Source: Minisyncoccota bacterium (GTDB taxonomy: Bacteria; Patescibacteriota; Minisyncoccia; Minisyncoccales; RBG-13-42-11). Taken from it: 46,295 nt of DNA. The notes beneath the pieces are model-generated. The model had not been told where the DNA came from and did not search any database. It saw nothing but the letters and a program-made list of their open reading frames with translations. Position 1 is the first letter of the stretch. The number at the start of each line of letters is the position of its first letter. Shown piece after piece: positions 16,970 through 26,315 of this stretch. The stretch is taken from assembly GCA_028712445.1 (NCBI GenBank), contig JAQTPY010000006.1, forward strand, positions 1 through 46,295, in the 5' to 3' direction. A program made the translations under genes and the position numbers.

Positions 16970-17386
16970 TTATACTTCTCTTTTGATAAATTTGGTTTTA
17001 ACCGGAAGCTTGTCTGCGGCTATTCCAAAAGCCTCTCTGGCAACCTCTTCTTTTAATCCGTCCAGTTCAAAAATGACTCTTCCAGGTTTGATCGCAAAAG
17101 CGTAATGATCAACTGCACCCTTTCCGCCTCCCATGGGGGTTTCTGTTCCTTTCGCGGTGACGGGCTTATCCGGAAAAATTCTCACCCAAAGTTTCCCTCC
17201 TTTTTTCAAATATCTGATTATAGATCTCCTGGCAGCTTCTATCTGTCGGCCTGAAATCCAACGACTGCCCAGGGACATTAAACCATACGAACCGAAAGAA
17301 ACTTTAGTTCCTCTTGTTTCGTTCCCCTTAGATCTTCCTTTCTGCCACTTTCTATGTTTTACCCTTTTGGGCATCAATATCGACAT
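16970..17386 (-). CDS. rplP: 50S ribosomal protein uL16
   Basis: Large-subunit protein near the A-site elbow. It contains [34 protein letters not shown] and the [13 protein letters not shown] motif. Two ATGs are possible (17386 and 17374); the second gives the usual MPKRV start and I cannot decide between them. The upstream spacer holds a 25-bp copy of the rpsC 3' end. Confidence 0.96.
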   Translation of the reverse strand: MSILMPKRVKHRKWQKGRSKGNETRGTKVSFGSYGLMSLGSRWISGRQIEAARRSIIRYLKKGGKLWVRIFPDKPVTAKGTETPMGGGKGAVDHYAFAIKPGRVIFELDGLKEEVAREAFGIAADKLPVKTKFIKREV

Positions 17387-17396
17387 AACTTTAAAT

Positions 17397-17480
17397 TATT
17401 TATCAAATTTATCACCTTTATGACTGCGGACATACAGGTGAAAAATTATTTTATCTATTTATCAAATTTATCACCTTTAT
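17397..17480. repeat. 25-bp direct repeat copying the rpsC 3' end
   Basis: Identical 25-bp copies at 17397-17421 and 17456-17480, separated by 34 bases. The copy at 17456-17480 encodes the last residues of uS3 (KGDKFDK and stop); the other lies in the spacer before rplP. Confidence 0.95.
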
Positions 17481-18099
17481 AAATCCAGACTTTAACTCCG
17501 ATAATTCCGTAAGAACACATTGCATTTACCTGCGCATAATCAATATCTGCTCTAATGGTTTGACGAGGAAGTCTTCCCTGCTTTAGCCATTCTCTTCTTG
17601 CAATTTCCCCTCCCCCCAAACGTCCGGCAGTATTGATTTTAATGCCTTTGTTTGTTTTTATGGCCATCACTTTCTCAATGGCCTGCTTTATGGCTCTTCT
17701 TGGAGGAATTCTTCTTTCAAGCTGTTGAGCGACCCACTGGGCGGTCAGATTAGCTGAAGACCATGGATCTTTCACTTCTCTGATTTCTACTTTGAGTTCT
17801 TTCGGCGAACTGGTTCCCAAAACTTTGATTAGGCCTTTTTTTAAATCATCAACACCGCCACCCCCTCTTCCAATAATAAGACCTGGGCGAGCAGAAGAAA
17901 TAATAATGATCAATTTTCCTGAAAATCTTTCAATTTCAATTCTTTCTACTCCCAATTTACCTACTTTTTTATCGAGATACTCGCGTATCTTAAAATCTTC
18001 TTCAAGAAATTGAATTTGCTTTTTGGAATTAAACCAACGCGAATCCCAATCTTTTAAATCTCTCAGTCTATATGATTTTGGATTAACTTTATGAGCCAT
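17455..18099 (-). CDS. rpsC: 30S ribosomal protein uS3
   Basis: mRNA-entry protein of the 30S head. The KH domain has the GRGGGGVDDLKK loop (usual form GxxG) and the C-terminal domain has RRAIKQAIEKVM and GRLGGGEIARREW. The length of 214 residues is normal. Its terminal codons are duplicated in the downstream spacer. Confidence 0.97.
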   Translation of the reverse strand: MAHKVNPKSYRLRDLKDWDSRWFNSKKQIQFLEEDFKIREYLDKKVGKLGVERIEIERFSGKLIIIISSARPGLIIGRGGGGVDDLKKGLIKVLGTSSPKELKVEIREVKDPWSSANLTAQWVAQQLERRIPPRRAIKQAIEKVMAIKTNKGIKINTAGRLGGGEIARREWLKQGRLPRQTIRADIDYAQVNAMCSYGIIGVKVWIYKGDKFDK

Positions 18100-18115
18100 A
18101 ATTAATTAAAATTGA

Positions 18116-18646
18116 CTAAAACGTTGTTCTTTTGAAAAATCTTTTGTCTCTATTTTCTGCCTTGGGTTTTTTTACGTCAAACTTTTCTTCAAATTTAGGC
18201 TTTTCTTTCTTGCTTTCCTTTAATTCTCCTGCGCCGACAGCTTCCTGGGAACTTAAAATAACTTCTGACTTAACCTCATCTGACCCCTTTGACTTTTTTG
18301 TTTTTTTGCTTTTCACCAATTCATCTAAAATCAAATTAATATGTGATGTTTTCTTTTGTATTTCGTAGCCCTGTCCTCTCGCCCTGGCTCTCCATCTTTT
18401 TAATTTGGGACCCTCGTCAACCGTTAGTTTTGAAATAAAAAGATTGGTGGGATCAAGCTGAAAATTATTTTTAGCATTGGCCAAAGCTTGATTCAAAAGT
18501 TTTAAAAATGGCAAATTCGATTTCTTGACAGTGAAAGTCAACAAATTCTTGGCCTCTTCAGCCTTTTTTCCTCTTATTAAATCAGCAACTAATCTTACTT
18601 TTCTTGGCGCTATTCTTAAATATCTGAGTTTAGCAGTCACTTGCAT
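18116..18646 (-). CDS. rplV: 50S ribosomal protein uL22 with long charged tail
   Basis: Lines the exit tunnel. The conserved domain (1-110) has LRYLRIAPRKVRLVADLIRG and ends in RARGQGYEIQKKTSHI. About 65 further residues are Lys/Glu/Ser-rich and of low complexity, ending KRFFKRTTF. Most bacterial L22 proteins stop near residue 110, so the tail is an extension whose role is unknown. Confidence 0.96.
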   Translation of the reverse strand: MQVTAKLRYLRIAPRKVRLVADLIRGKKAEEAKNLLTFTVKKSNLPFLKLLNQALANAKNNFQLDPTNLFISKLTVDEGPKLKRWRARARGQGYEIQKKTSHINLILDELVKSKKTKKSKGSDEVKSEVILSSQEAVGAGELKESKKEKPKFEEKFDVKKPKAENRDKRFFKRTTF

Positions 18647-18664
18647 AAAATTATCTTAGGAAAT

Positions 18665-19009
18665 TTATTTGGCAGGTTTGCCAGGCGCTTTAGCTGCCGG
18701 CACTGGTGCAGGAACAGCAGGCGTTGATGCTTTGGATTCAATTTCTCTCTGCATCTTTCCTCCGTGTCTGGAAAATTTTGTGGTCTGAGAAAATTCTCCC
18801 AACTTATGTCCCACCATGTTCTCGGTCACCCTGACTGAAATGAAATCCTTTCCATTATAGACACCGAAAATAAATCCGATCATTTCGGGCGTAATAGTTG
18901 ATCTTCTTGACCATGTCTTTATCACTTCCAATCCTCCAGCCTTTATGTTCTTTAACTTCTTTAACAAATTTTCATCCACGAATGGACCTTTTTTTATTGA
19001 TCTTGCCAT
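18665..19009 (-). CDS. rpsS: 30S ribosomal protein uS19
   Basis: 30S head protein. [19 protein letters not shown] at the start and [19 protein letters not shown] near residue 75-92 are the family motifs. A 20-residue Pro/Ala/Lys tail ([14 protein letters not shown]) extends it to 114 residues against the usual ~92. Confidence 0.97.
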   Translation of the reverse strand: MARSIKKGPFVDENLLKKLKNIKAGGLEVIKTWSRRSTITPEMIGFIFGVYNGKDFISVRVTENMVGHKLGEFSQTTKFSRHGGKMQREIESKASTPAVPAPVPAAKAPGKPAK

Positions 19010-19030
19010 ATATTTAATTCAAGATTATTC

Positions 19031-19819
19031 TTACTTTTTCTTACTTTTTCTGTGCTCTAATATTAATTTAGTCGTCCATTTTTTCTTGTTTCTTGTCTTG
19101 ACTCCGCGGGCAATATGGCCCCAAGGAGTTTTAGGATATTTCAAACCAATGGAAGTCTTGCCGTCACCTCCTCCATGAGGATGGTCTTTGGGATTCATAG
19201 CTGTTCCTCTTACTGTCGGTCTAATTCCTCTGCGTCTCGAAACACCAGCTTTTCCAACTTTAATAAATTTATGTTCAGGGAAAGAAACTTGACCCACGGT
19301 GGCGTAGCACTCTCCAGAAACCATCTTAACTTCGGTTGAAGGAAAAAGCAAATGGGTATATTTTCCTTCTTGAGCAACTATTCGGCAAGCGCTTCCTGCG
19401 CTTCTTACCATTCTTCCTCCTCTTCCGGGTTCTATTTCAACGTCATGTATCTGTGTTCCAACCGGAATATTCTTTAATTTCATCCTGTTTCCGATTTTGA
19501 CTTCGGCTTTTTCAGAACAAATCACTGTGTCTCCAACATTAATCCCGTGGGGACAAATTCTATATCTTTTTTCACCATTTTCAAATTGCAAAAGACAAAT
19601 ATAAGAAGTTCTGTTGGGATCATATTCAATGGCAATGACTTTTGCCGGAAGATTAATTTTTTCCTGCCCAAAGTCAATCAATCGGTACATCCTTTTGACG
19701 CCACCACCCTTATGCCTCACCGTAATTCTGCCATTTCTTGACCTTCCCGCTCTTTTTTTGAAAGCAAAGAGCAGATTCTTTTCCGGCTCTTTTTTTGTTA
19801 GTATTTTTGCAATCTTCAT
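19031..19819 (-). CDS. rplB: 50S ribosomal protein uL2
   Basis: Large-subunit protein next to the peptidyl-transferase centre. Motifs: RNGRITVRHKGGGVKRMYR, AVSRR-type region (GKAGVSRRRGIRPTVRGTAM), and NPKDHPHGGGDGK with the conserved histidine. At 262 residues it is slightly short at the N-terminus. It follows rplW. Confidence 0.97.
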   Translation of the reverse strand: MKIAKILTKKEPEKNLLFAFKKRAGRSRNGRITVRHKGGGVKRMYRLIDFGQEKINLPAKVIAIEYDPNRTSYICLLQFENGEKRYRICPHGINVGDTVICSEKAEVKIGNRMKLKNIPVGTQIHDVEIEPGRGGRMVRSAGSACRIVAQEGKYTHLLFPSTEVKMVSGECYATVGQVSFPEHKFIKVGKAGVSRRRGIRPTVRGTAMNPKDHPHGGGDGKTSIGLKYPKTPWGHIARGVKTRNKKKWTTKLILEHRKSKKK

Positions 19820-19831
19820 AATAAATTTGCT

Positions 19832-20278
19832 TTAGACGGGCAAAACTTCAATTTTTTGTCCCTTCATTACTTTAACAATGGCTTTCTTGTATCCTTTTTT
19901 TAAACCCGTTCTCTTACCCACTCTCCTTTCTTTGCCTGGGACATTGATTATATTAACTGCCACCACATTAACGCCATAAACGTCTTCAATCGCCCTTTTT
20001 ATCTCAATTTTATTCGCGCTCTTCCAAACTTTAAAAACATACTGGCCGTTTGCGGTCAAGCCGCTCGCTTTCTCGGTAATATGGGGAAAATTTAAAACCT
20101 GGAATGCTTTTCCCGATTTTTTCCTGTTTTTATTAACCTTATCAATATTTTTAATTGGGGAAGCATCAACTTCAGTCTTTGATTTCTTTGCAGTTTTTGA
20201 AACCTTAACTTTAGCCATTGCTTTCTTTGGCTCTTTCTTTTCGGGATTTTCTTTTTTGAAAATATTCATTAATGCCAT
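19832..20278 (-). CDS. rplW: 50S ribosomal protein uL23 with basic N-terminal extension
   Basis: Tunnel-exit protein that docks SRP and trigger factor. The conserved domain occupies the C-terminal ~95 residues (NFPHITEKASGLTANGQYVFKV and the KRTGLKKGYKKAIV loop). The first ~55 residues are a Lys-rich extension. The start is the ATG at 20278; a TTG further upstream would overlap rplD. Confidence 0.95.
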   Translation of the reverse strand: MALMNIFKKENPEKKEPKKAMAKVKVSKTAKKSKTEVDASPIKNIDKVNKNRKKSGKAFQVLNFPHITEKASGLTANGQYVFKVWKSANKIEIKRAIEDVYGVNVVAVNIINVPGKERRVGKRTGLKKGYKKAIVKVMKGQKIEVLPV

Positions 20279-20282
20279 ATAA

Positions 20283-20912
20283 TTATTGCTTGGCAAAAAC
20301 CTCTTTTAAAGTTTTGATTCCCTCTTTGGGCATGATTAAATATTTATAAGAAAGAAGATCAAGCGCATTCAAATTTCTTGCCTCCTCAGCGTCAACGCCT
20401 GAAATATTTCTAATTGCCTTATTCATTCCTTTCTCCCTGTCTGTCAGGGCAAAGAGCACCGATCCTTTTACTGGCAATTTTAATAAAATATTTGCCATGA
20501 GTTTGGTCTTTGGCTTTTCCAAAGATATTTCATCTAAAATCAGAAGCAAATTTTTTCTGGCTTTTTCAGAAAGCACCATAAAGAGTGCTTTTCTCTGCAT
20601 TTTTTTGTTTATCTTTTTGTCATAAACCACACCCTTTCTTGGCCCGAAGGTAATACCCCCGCCTCTCCAAATCGGAGATCTTCTCGATCCGTGTCTTGCT
20701 CTACCCGTCCCTTTTTGTCTCCAGGGCTTCTTGCCTGTGCCAGAAACCTCTCCCCTGCTTTTTGTATTAGCTAAAACCATTCTTCTGTTGGCCATCTGAG
20801 AAACAACCACCTGATAAACCAAATCAGGATTCAGCTCCACGTCAAAAATATCTTTCGGCAAGACAACCTGATCCAACTCTTTTCCTTCTTGATTGTAAAC
20901 TGAAAGCTTCAT
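20283..20912 (-). CDS. rplD: 50S ribosomal protein uL4
   Basis: Tunnel-lining protein. The loop motif GTGKKPWRQKGTGRARHGSR and GGGITFGPRKG are clear, as is KKMQRKALFMVLSEKA. The length of 209 residues is normal. In E. coli L4 represses its own S10 operon; whether that holds here is unknown. Confidence 0.97.
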   Translation of the reverse strand: MKLSVYNQEGKELDQVVLPKDIFDVELNPDLVYQVVVSQMANRRMVLANTKSRGEVSGTGKKPWRQKGTGRARHGSRRSPIWRGGGITFGPRKGVVYDKKINKKMQRKALFMVLSEKARKNLLLILDEISLEKPKTKLMANILLKLPVKGSVLFALTDREKGMNKAIRNISGVDAEEARNLNALDLLSYKYLIMPKEGIKTLKEVFAKQ

Positions 20913-20928
20913 AAAACTAGCGTTTTAA

Positions 20929-21540
20929 TTACGAAGTAATCAAGGTTCTGCCCGAAGGGCAGGTTCTTATTTCCAGAAGCGTACCTCTTCTTCCGGGAAC
21001 AGCTCCTCTGATAGCCAATAAATTATTTTCTTTGTCAATTTTAACAATTTTTAAATTCTTTACCGTCACTCTGTCTGTTCCCATCCTTCCTGCCATCTTT
21101 TTCCCCTTCATTACTCCACCCGCAGTCCCGATTGACCCCAGCGTCCTTAAATCATGTTTCTGGCCATGAGTGGCATTCTTTCCGTGAAAACCCCATCTTT
21201 TTACTGCTCCCTGAAATCCTTTTCCTTTTGAAATTCCTGCAACTTTGATCATCTCCCCCTCTTGAAAAACAGAGACGTCAATTTTATCCCCTATGTTCAT
21301 ATTGTCGTTCCTGACTTCTCTGATGAAACGAAAAGGTTTATTCTTCATCGGTTTCTTGATGTTTTTTTCCTTGGTCATTTTCTCAAAACCAATTTGAATG
21401 GCGTCATATCCGTCCTTTTCTTTGGTCTTTTTCTGCAAGACTTCGCAGGGGCCAGCTTCAACCAAAGTCACCGGAACAAACTTTCCTTTTTCATCAAACA
21501 GCTGGCTCATTTCGATTTTTTTACCGAGTATAAACTTCAT
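20929..21540 (-). CDS. rplC: 50S ribosomal protein uL3
   Basis: Early-assembly protein reaching the peptidyl-transferase centre. It has MKFILGKKIEMSQLFDEKGK at the start, KGFQGAVKRWGFHGKNATHG in the loop and GRMGTDRVTVKNLKIV later. It is first in the block rplC-rplD-rplW-rplB-rpsS. Unusually, rpsJ is not adjacent: 483 bases with a promoter intervene. Confidence 0.97.
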   Translation of the reverse strand: MKFILGKKIEMSQLFDEKGKFVPVTLVEAGPCEVLQKKTKEKDGYDAIQIGFEKMTKEKNIKKPMKNKPFRFIREVRNDNMNIGDKIDVSVFQEGEMIKVAGISKGKGFQGAVKRWGFHGKNATHGQKHDLRTLGSIGTAGGVMKGKKMAGRMGTDRVTVKNLKIVKIDKENNLLAIRGAVPGRRGTLLEIRTCPSGRTLITS

Positions 21541-21560
21541 GGTTTTCTTTCAACAAAACA

Positions 21561-21576
21561 CGGGGCACTAACCCCG
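21561..21576 (-). promoter_or_regulatory. Hairpin in the rplC 5' leader
   Basis: Minus strand CGGGG, 6-base loop, CCCCG, in the leader 20 bases before the rplC ATG. It may affect ribosome loading. Confidence 0.5.
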
Positions 21577-21657
21577 CGATAAAATCTTGGATTAGTACTT
21601 ATTCTATTTTTCCGTCACAGTGCGACGTACCGAATAGATAGTATACTCATAGTAGAC

Positions 21658-21686
21658 AGTATACACAAAACTCAGTTTAATGTCAA
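21658..21686 (-). promoter_or_regulatory. Promoter for the rplC (S10/spc) operon
   Basis: Minus strand: perfect -35 TTGACA, 17-base spacer, -10 TATACT. The leader is about 110 bases. A second TATACT at 21640-21645 could act as an alternative -10. Confidence 0.85.
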
Positions 21687-21795
21687 TGTTATAAGGTAAA
21701 GCACGCGCGCTTAAATCGCTTAAACATTAAGTACTCGTAAAAAATATGCCTAAGCATAAATATTACGACCGATGTTAGACATGCTAAAACATATC

Positions 21796-21819
21796 CTAGC
21801 CAACTTCTCTGTCGGCTAG
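21796..21819 (-). promoter_or_regulatory. Strong hairpin in the rpsJ-rplC gap
   Basis: Minus strand 9-bp stem (CTAGCCGAC/GTTGGCTAG, one G-U pair) with a 6-base loop. The wobble favours folding as minus-strand RNA. No T run follows, so it is not an obvious terminator. Confidence 0.55.
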
Positions 21820-21895
21820 TAGCGCGGCTGGCTAATCCAGGATGACCATTTCGAGGTTCCTTGAAAATTTGATACCCGCCCTTCTTCAGAAAACC

Positions 21896-21925
21896 ATTAT
21901 CGATTAAACTGAGAAAGAAAATCAA
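21896..21925 (-). promoter_or_regulatory. Possible upstream promoter for the rplC leader
   Basis: Minus strand: -35 TTGATT, 18-base spacer, -10 GATAAT. It would transcribe the hairpin-rich stretch into the rplC operon. Confidence 0.35.
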
Positions 21926-21961
21926 GTTTCTTGAAGTTTAAAACCTAGCTTCCCTTAAAAG

Positions 21962-21996
21962 AAAAACCGCCCTGAGTTTATCGAAGGACGGTTTTT
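21962..21996 (-). terminator. Terminator after rpsJ
   Basis: Minus strand: 11-bp stem (AAAAACCGTCC with GGGCGGTTTTT, one U-G pair), 13-base loop, ending in five T. It closes the rpsL-rpsG-fusA-tuf-rpsJ group and separates it from rplC. Confidence 0.85.
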
Positions 21997-22023
21997 CTAA
22001 TTACCTAATTTAGCGATGCCAAA

Positions 22024-22368
22024 CTACATTTTTAACTCAATGTCCACTCCCGCAGGTAAATTCAAACTCATTAAAGCGTCTATCACTTTGGGATTCGGAT
22101 TTAAGATATCAATCAATCTCTTATGGACTCTCATTTCAAACTGCTCTCTTGCGTCTTTATGGACGAATGAAGAGCGATTTACGGTATATTTGTGGACCTC
22201 TGTCGGCAAAGGAACAGGGCCCAAAATTTCAGCCCCATGCCTTAAGGCAACATCAATAATCTGGCGAGCAGAATTATCAATCACCTTATTATCGTAAGCC
22301 CTTAATTTAATCCTGATCTTGGCTTTCGTCTCTTGGACAGTTTCAGTTTTTTTCTTGACAGCTGGCAT
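22024..22368 (-). CDS. rpsJ: 30S ribosomal protein uS10
   Basis: 30S head protein, also the NusE transcription factor. Motifs: [39 protein letters not shown], and [19 protein letters not shown]. About 12 extra residues lead the N-terminus. It follows tuf by 16 bases and is cut off from the other S10-operon genes by a terminator. Confidence 0.97.
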   Translation of the reverse strand: MPAVKKKTETVQETKAKIRIKLRAYDNKVIDNSARQIIDVALRHGAEILGPVPLPTEVHKYTVNRSSFVHKDAREQFEMRVHKRLIDILNPNPKVIDALMSLNLPAGVDIELKM

Positions 22369-22384
22369 CCTTGTTATTCTGTTT

Positions 22385-23584
22385 CTATTTAATAATTTTG
22401 GTTACAACGCCTGCGCCGACAGTCTTTCCGCCTTCTCTGATAGCGAATTTCTGTTTTTCCTCCATTGCGACAGGGGTGATAAGATTTATGCCGACAGACA
22501 CCGTGTCTCCGGGCATAACCATTTCTGTTCCTTCAGGCAACGTCACTTCACCCGTCACATCAGTGGTTTTAAAATAGAATTGAGGCTTATACCCTTTAAA
22601 GAACGGAGTGTGGCGGCCGCCTTCTTCTTTGGTTAAAATGTAAACTTCTCCGCTAAATTCGGTGTGAGGAGTAACTGAACCCGGCTTGGCTAAAACCTGT
22701 CCTCTCTCAACATCTTCTTTCTTTAAACCTCTGAGTAAAATACCGACATTGTCTCCGGCTCTTCCTTCATCCAAAATCTTATTGAACATTTCAATGGAAA
22801 CAGCTGTTGTTTTTGAAGTCGGCTTAATTCCAACCAATTCCACATCCTCGTTGGAGCGGATGATTCCTCTTTCAATTCTTCCTGTGGCAACAGTTCCTCT
22901 GCCTGCAATTGTGAAAACGTCCTCAATTGCCATCAAGAAAGGTTTGTCTGTCTCTCTGGCGGGCTCTGGGATATAATCATCAACTGCTTTAACTAATTCA
23001 AAAATCGGTTTTAAGGCTTCGTCATCTTTTGAAGTAGATTCCAAGGCCTTCAAAGCTGATCCTTTAATGATGGGGGTAGTGTCTCCCGGGAAATGATACT
23101 TCTTCAATAACTCTCTCACTTCCGATTCAACTAAGGTAATCATTTCAGGATCATCAACTGCATCAACTTTGTTCAAGAAGACTACCAATGAAGGTAAGCC
23201 CACCTGATGAGCCAAAAGAATATGCTCTCTGGTCTGAGGCATGGGGCCATCTGGAGCAGATACCACCAAGATGCCTCCGTCCATTTGAGCGGCTCCGGTA
23301 ATCATGTTTTTTACATAGTCGGCGTGTCCCGGACAATCAATCCAGGCATAATGCCTTTTTTCTGATTCAAATTCAACGTGAGTTACGTTAATCGTCACCC
23401 CTCTTGCTTTTTCTTCAGGAGCTGAATCGATCTGATCCACTGATCTGGCGGTTGATTTAAAACCAGCTAAATTCTGGGCCTTCAACACCGCTGCGGTCAA
23501 GGTAGTTTTTCCATGATCAACATGACCTATGGAACCTATGTTTAGATGGGGCTTTCCCCTTTCAAATTTTTCTTTCTCTGCCAT
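22385..23584 (-). CDS. tuf: Elongation factor Tu
   Basis: Delivers aminoacyl-tRNA to the ribosome. G1 is GHVDHGKT, G2 is in [14 protein letters not shown]3 DCPGHADY, G4 NKVD and G5 SALKA. All three domains are present in 399 residues. It has its own promoter in the 114-base gap after fusA as well as probable read-through from rpsL. Confidence 0.98.
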   Translation of the reverse strand: MAEKEKFERGKPHLNIGSIGHVDHGKTTLTAAVLKAQNLAGFKSTARSVDQIDSAPEEKARGVTINVTHVEFESEKRHYAWIDCPGHADYVKNMITGAAQMDGGILVVSAPDGPMPQTREHILLAHQVGLPSLVVFLNKVDAVDDPEMITLVESEVRELLKKYHFPGDTTPIIKGSALKALESTSKDDEALKPIFELVKAVDDYIPEPARETDKPFLMAIEDVFTIAGRGTVATGRIERGIIRSNEDVELVGIKPTSKTTAVSIEMFNKILDEGRAGDNVGILLRGLKKEDVERGQVLAKPGSVTPHTEFSGEVYILTKEEGGRHTPFFKGYKPQFYFKTTDVTGEVTLPEGTEMVMPGDTVSVGINLITPVAMEEKQKFAIREGGKTVGAGVVTKIIK

Positions 23585-23658
23585 GTTTTTTCTTTAATTT
23601 TAATTAATTTTTAATTATTAATTGTTGCGAAGCAACAAACTATTGCGCAGTAATATTT

Positions 23659-23686
23659 ATTTTACTCAACCTTTAAAATTTGTCAA
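23659..23686 (-). promoter_or_regulatory. Promoter for tuf
   Basis: Minus strand: perfect -35 TTGACA, 16-base spacer, -10 TAAAAT. The leader of about 68 bases contains a 7-bp hairpin (TTGTTGC/GCAACAA at 23622-23638). Confidence 0.75.
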
Positions 23687-23698
23687 TTGCTAAAATTA

Positions 23699-25786
23699 TT
23701 ATTTCCTCTTGCCTTCGATTATTTCCTGGGTAATATTGACGGGCACTTCCTCGTAATGATCAAACTCCATTGTTGAAGTTCCTCTTCCCTGGGTCAGACT
23801 GCGAAGCGAGGTGACATAGCCAAACATTTCAGACAAAGGAACTTTGGCATTGATTATTTTGCTTTGGGCTCTGTCTGAAGTCTCTTCTATTCTTCCCCTT
23901 CTGGAAGCCAAGTCTCCAATTACATCTCCAAAAAATTCTGCAGGCGAAATCACTTCTATCTTCATTATCGGCTCCAATATCGCGGGTTTTGCTCTTTTGA
24001 CAGCGTCCTGAAAAGCCATTGAAGCGGCAATCTTGAAGGCAATTTCCGATGAATCAACTTCGTGATAGGAACCGTCGAGCAAGGTGGCCTCAATATCTAC
24101 CACAGGATAACCAGCGATCACCCCTTTGTCCATGGCCTCCTTTACTCCTTTCTCCACTGCCGGAATGTATTCCTGAGGAATAACCCCTCCTTTGATTTCA
24201 TTAACAAATTCAAATCCTTTTCCTCTCTCCTTAGGAACAACTTTCAAAACAACGTGTCCATACTGGCCACGGCCGCCTGTCTGACGGATATATTTAGACT
24301 CGGCTTCCGCCTCAACTTTTATGGTTTCCTTGTAGGCAACCAAAGGTCTGCCAACATTGGCGTCAACCTTAAATTCCCTCTTCATTCTGTCCACGATTAT
24401 TTCCAAATGAAGTTCCCCCATTCCGGAAATGATAATTTCCCCGGTTTCGGGTTCAGACTTAACCCTGAAAGTAGGATCTTCCTCGGCCAGTTTTTTCAAA
24501 GCAATACCCATCTTTTCCTGATCTGCTTTGGTTTTAGGTTCAATCTTGATTCCAATCACGGGTTCCGGGAAAGTAATCTTTTCCAAAACCAAAGGAGCTG
24601 ATTCATCGCAAAGCGTGTTGCCGGTCGAAGTGTTTTTTAAGCCGACTGTTGCTAAAATATCTCCGGAAAATCCTTCCTCGAGCTCCTGTCTTTCATCAGC
24701 ATGCATTCTCAATATTCGCCCTATCCTTTCTTTTTCCCCGGTAATTGAATTTAAAACATATGAACCGCGGATCAAATGACCGGAATAAACTCTGAAGAAA
24801 GTCAGTGTTCCGACAAAAGGGTCGGTCATGACCTTAAAGGCCAAAGCTGAGAAGGGATCTGAATCCACAGGATTTCTCTCGACTATTTCCCCTGTTTTAA
24901 GATCAATTCCCTTAACAGGGGGAAGATCTGAAGGGCTGGGCAGGTAATAAACTGCAGCATCAATCAGAGGCTGAACCCCGATTCTTTTAAAAAGAGACCC
25001 GAAGAAAACAGGAAATAATTTTGTGGCAATTGTTGCTTTCCTCAAGCCTTTTCTCAACTCATCTAAAGAAATATTTTCCCCTGCCAAATATTTTTCCAGC
25101 AAAGATTCATCTTCGGCGGCAATTCTTTCTATCATTTTCTTTCTCCAGGTTTCAGCCATCTCTTTCATATTGGCTGGAATTTCTTCTTCTTTTATTATCT
25201 CTCCTTCACCGCCTTCAAATTTAAGCGCCTTCATTGTAAATAAATCAACGACGCCTGAAAAACTATCTTCAGCTCCTATGGGCAATTGAACAGGGATGGC
25301 ATCCGGGCTCAGTCTGGTCCAAATGGATTCCAAATTCTTATCAAAATCAGCTCCCATTTTATCCATTTTATTAACGAAGCAAACACGGGGAACTTTAAAT
25401 TGATCTGCCTGCCTCCAAACCGTTTCTGATTGGGATTGGACACCAGCTCCGCCGTCAAAAACAACAATGGCTCCGTCAAGAACCCTCAAAGACCTCTGAA
25501 CTTCAGCTGTAAAATCAATGTGGCCGGGAGTATCAATAATATTTATCTGGTGCATATCTTCTCCAACCTTCCAGTAAGTGGTCGTGGCAGCGGCCATAAT
25601 AGTCATTGCCCTTTCTTGAGATTGAACCATCCAGTCTAAAGGAGTGGTTCCTTTTTCTAAAGTCCCGATTTTGTGAACTTTTCCCGTATGATACAAAATA
25701 CAGGTGCTTGTGGTTGTTTTACCTGCTGAAATATGGGCAATGATTCCTATGTCTCTAATTTTTTCTATTGGATATGGTCTTGCCAT
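23699..25786 (-). CDS. fusA: Elongation factor G
   Basis: Catalyses translocation. Five domains are present in 695 residues from the ATG at 25786 (MARPYPIEK); an upstream TTG is unlikely. G3 (DTPGHIDF) and G4 (NKMDK) are standard. The P-loop reads AHISAGKTT, with Ser at the position that is Asp in nearly all translational GTPases, and the switch I motif is ERAMTI instead of ERGITI. The rest, including GRGQYGHV of domain IV, looks normal. It lies between rpsG and tuf. Confidence 0.95.
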   Translation of the reverse strand: MARPYPIEKIRDIGIIAHISAGKTTTSTCILYHTGKVHKIGTLEKGTTPLDWMVQSQERAMTIMAAATTTYWKVGEDMHQINIIDTPGHIDFTAEVQRSLRVLDGAIVVFDGGAGVQSQSETVWRQADQFKVPRVCFVNKMDKMGADFDKNLESIWTRLSPDAIPVQLPIGAEDSFSGVVDLFTMKALKFEGGEGEIIKEEEIPANMKEMAETWRKKMIERIAAEDESLLEKYLAGENISLDELRKGLRKATIATKLFPVFFGSLFKRIGVQPLIDAAVYYLPSPSDLPPVKGIDLKTGEIVERNPVDSDPFSALAFKVMTDPFVGTLTFFRVYSGHLIRGSYVLNSITGEKERIGRILRMHADERQELEEGFSGDILATVGLKNTSTGNTLCDESAPLVLEKITFPEPVIGIKIEPKTKADQEKMGIALKKLAEEDPTFRVKSEPETGEIIISGMGELHLEIIVDRMKREFKVDANVGRPLVAYKETIKVEAEAESKYIRQTGGRGQYGHVVLKVVPKERGKGFEFVNEIKGGVIPQEYIPAVEKGVKEAMDKGVIAGYPVVDIEATLLDGSYHEVDSSEIAFKIAASMAFQDAVKRAKPAILEPIMKIEVISPAEFFGDVIGDLASRRGRIEETSDRAQSKIINAKVPLSEMFGYVTSLRSLTQGRGTSTMEFDHYEEVPVNITQEIIEGKRK

Positions 25787-25833
25787 AACAAAAAAATCTT
25801 GTTTCCTAATTTCTAATTCCAAAATTGAGCATT

Positions 25834-26301
25834 TTACCAGGAGAAATGAGCGAAAGCTCGGTTTGCTTCAGCCATTCTGTGGGTATCCTCTTTCTTCTTT
25901 ATCGCCGATCCTTCATTCTTAAAAGCCAATAATATCTCTTCGGCCAATTTCTCTTTCATTGGTTTTCCTTTTTTTGATTGAGCAGCTCCGATTATCCATC
26001 TTAAAGCCAAAGCTTCCCTTCTTTCCCCTCTTACTTCTCTGGGCACCTGATAAGTGGCTCCCCCCACTCTTTTCGGCTTAATTTCCAGCAAGGGGCCTGC
26101 ATTATCAATCGCTGTTTGAAAAACTTCCAAAGGATCCTTGTTTGCTTTTTCCTTTAAAATATCAAAGGCATTGTAAACAATCTTCTGAGCAATGGTTTTC
26201 TTTCCGGCTTTCATCAGGTGGTTAATAAGCTTGGTCACCAAAACGTTATTGTAAGTATAGTCTGGCACCAATATTCTTTTTTTGATTTTTCCTCTTGACA
26301 T
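25834..26301 (-). CDS. rpsG: 30S ribosomal protein uS7
   Basis: Head assembly protein contacting the E-site tRNA. Motifs: [36 protein letters not shown] and the terminal [11 protein letters not shown]. The length of 155 residues is normal. It is in the str operon, 15 bases after rpsL. Confidence 0.97.
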   Translation of the reverse strand: MSRGKIKKRILVPDYTYNNVLVTKLINHLMKAGKKTIAQKIVYNAFDILKEKANKDPLEVFQTAIDNAGPLLEIKPKRVGGATYQVPREVRGERREALALRWIIGAAQSKKGKPMKEKLAEEILLAFKNEGSAIKKKEDTHRMAEANRAFAHFSW

Positions 26302-26315
26302 ATATTATAGGTAGA

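Larger units (their letters stand above)
21541..22023 (-). other. 483-base gap between rpsJ and rplC: terminator, promoters, hairpins
   Basis: No convincing gene. The longest minus-strand frame (21689-21925, 78 codons) would begin with a TTG that is also the -35 box of a putative promoter, and its composition is unlike the neighbouring proteins, so I reject it. From high to low coordinate the region holds the rpsJ terminator, a weak promoter (21896-21925), three consecutive hairpins (stems near 21731-21762, 21763-21785 and 21796-21819) and a strong promoter (21658-21686). It may be a long structured leader for the rplC operon. Confidence 0.6.

Noticed and set aside
21781-21870. Possible tmRNA or tRNA-like fold
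   Set aside because: No TTCGA-type T loop or CCA end, and the arms do not form a cloverleaf.
21689-21925. 78-codon minus-strand reading frame between rpsJ and rplC
   Set aside because: TTG start coincides with a -35 element, composition is unlike neighbours, and hairpins run through it. I could not match it to any family.
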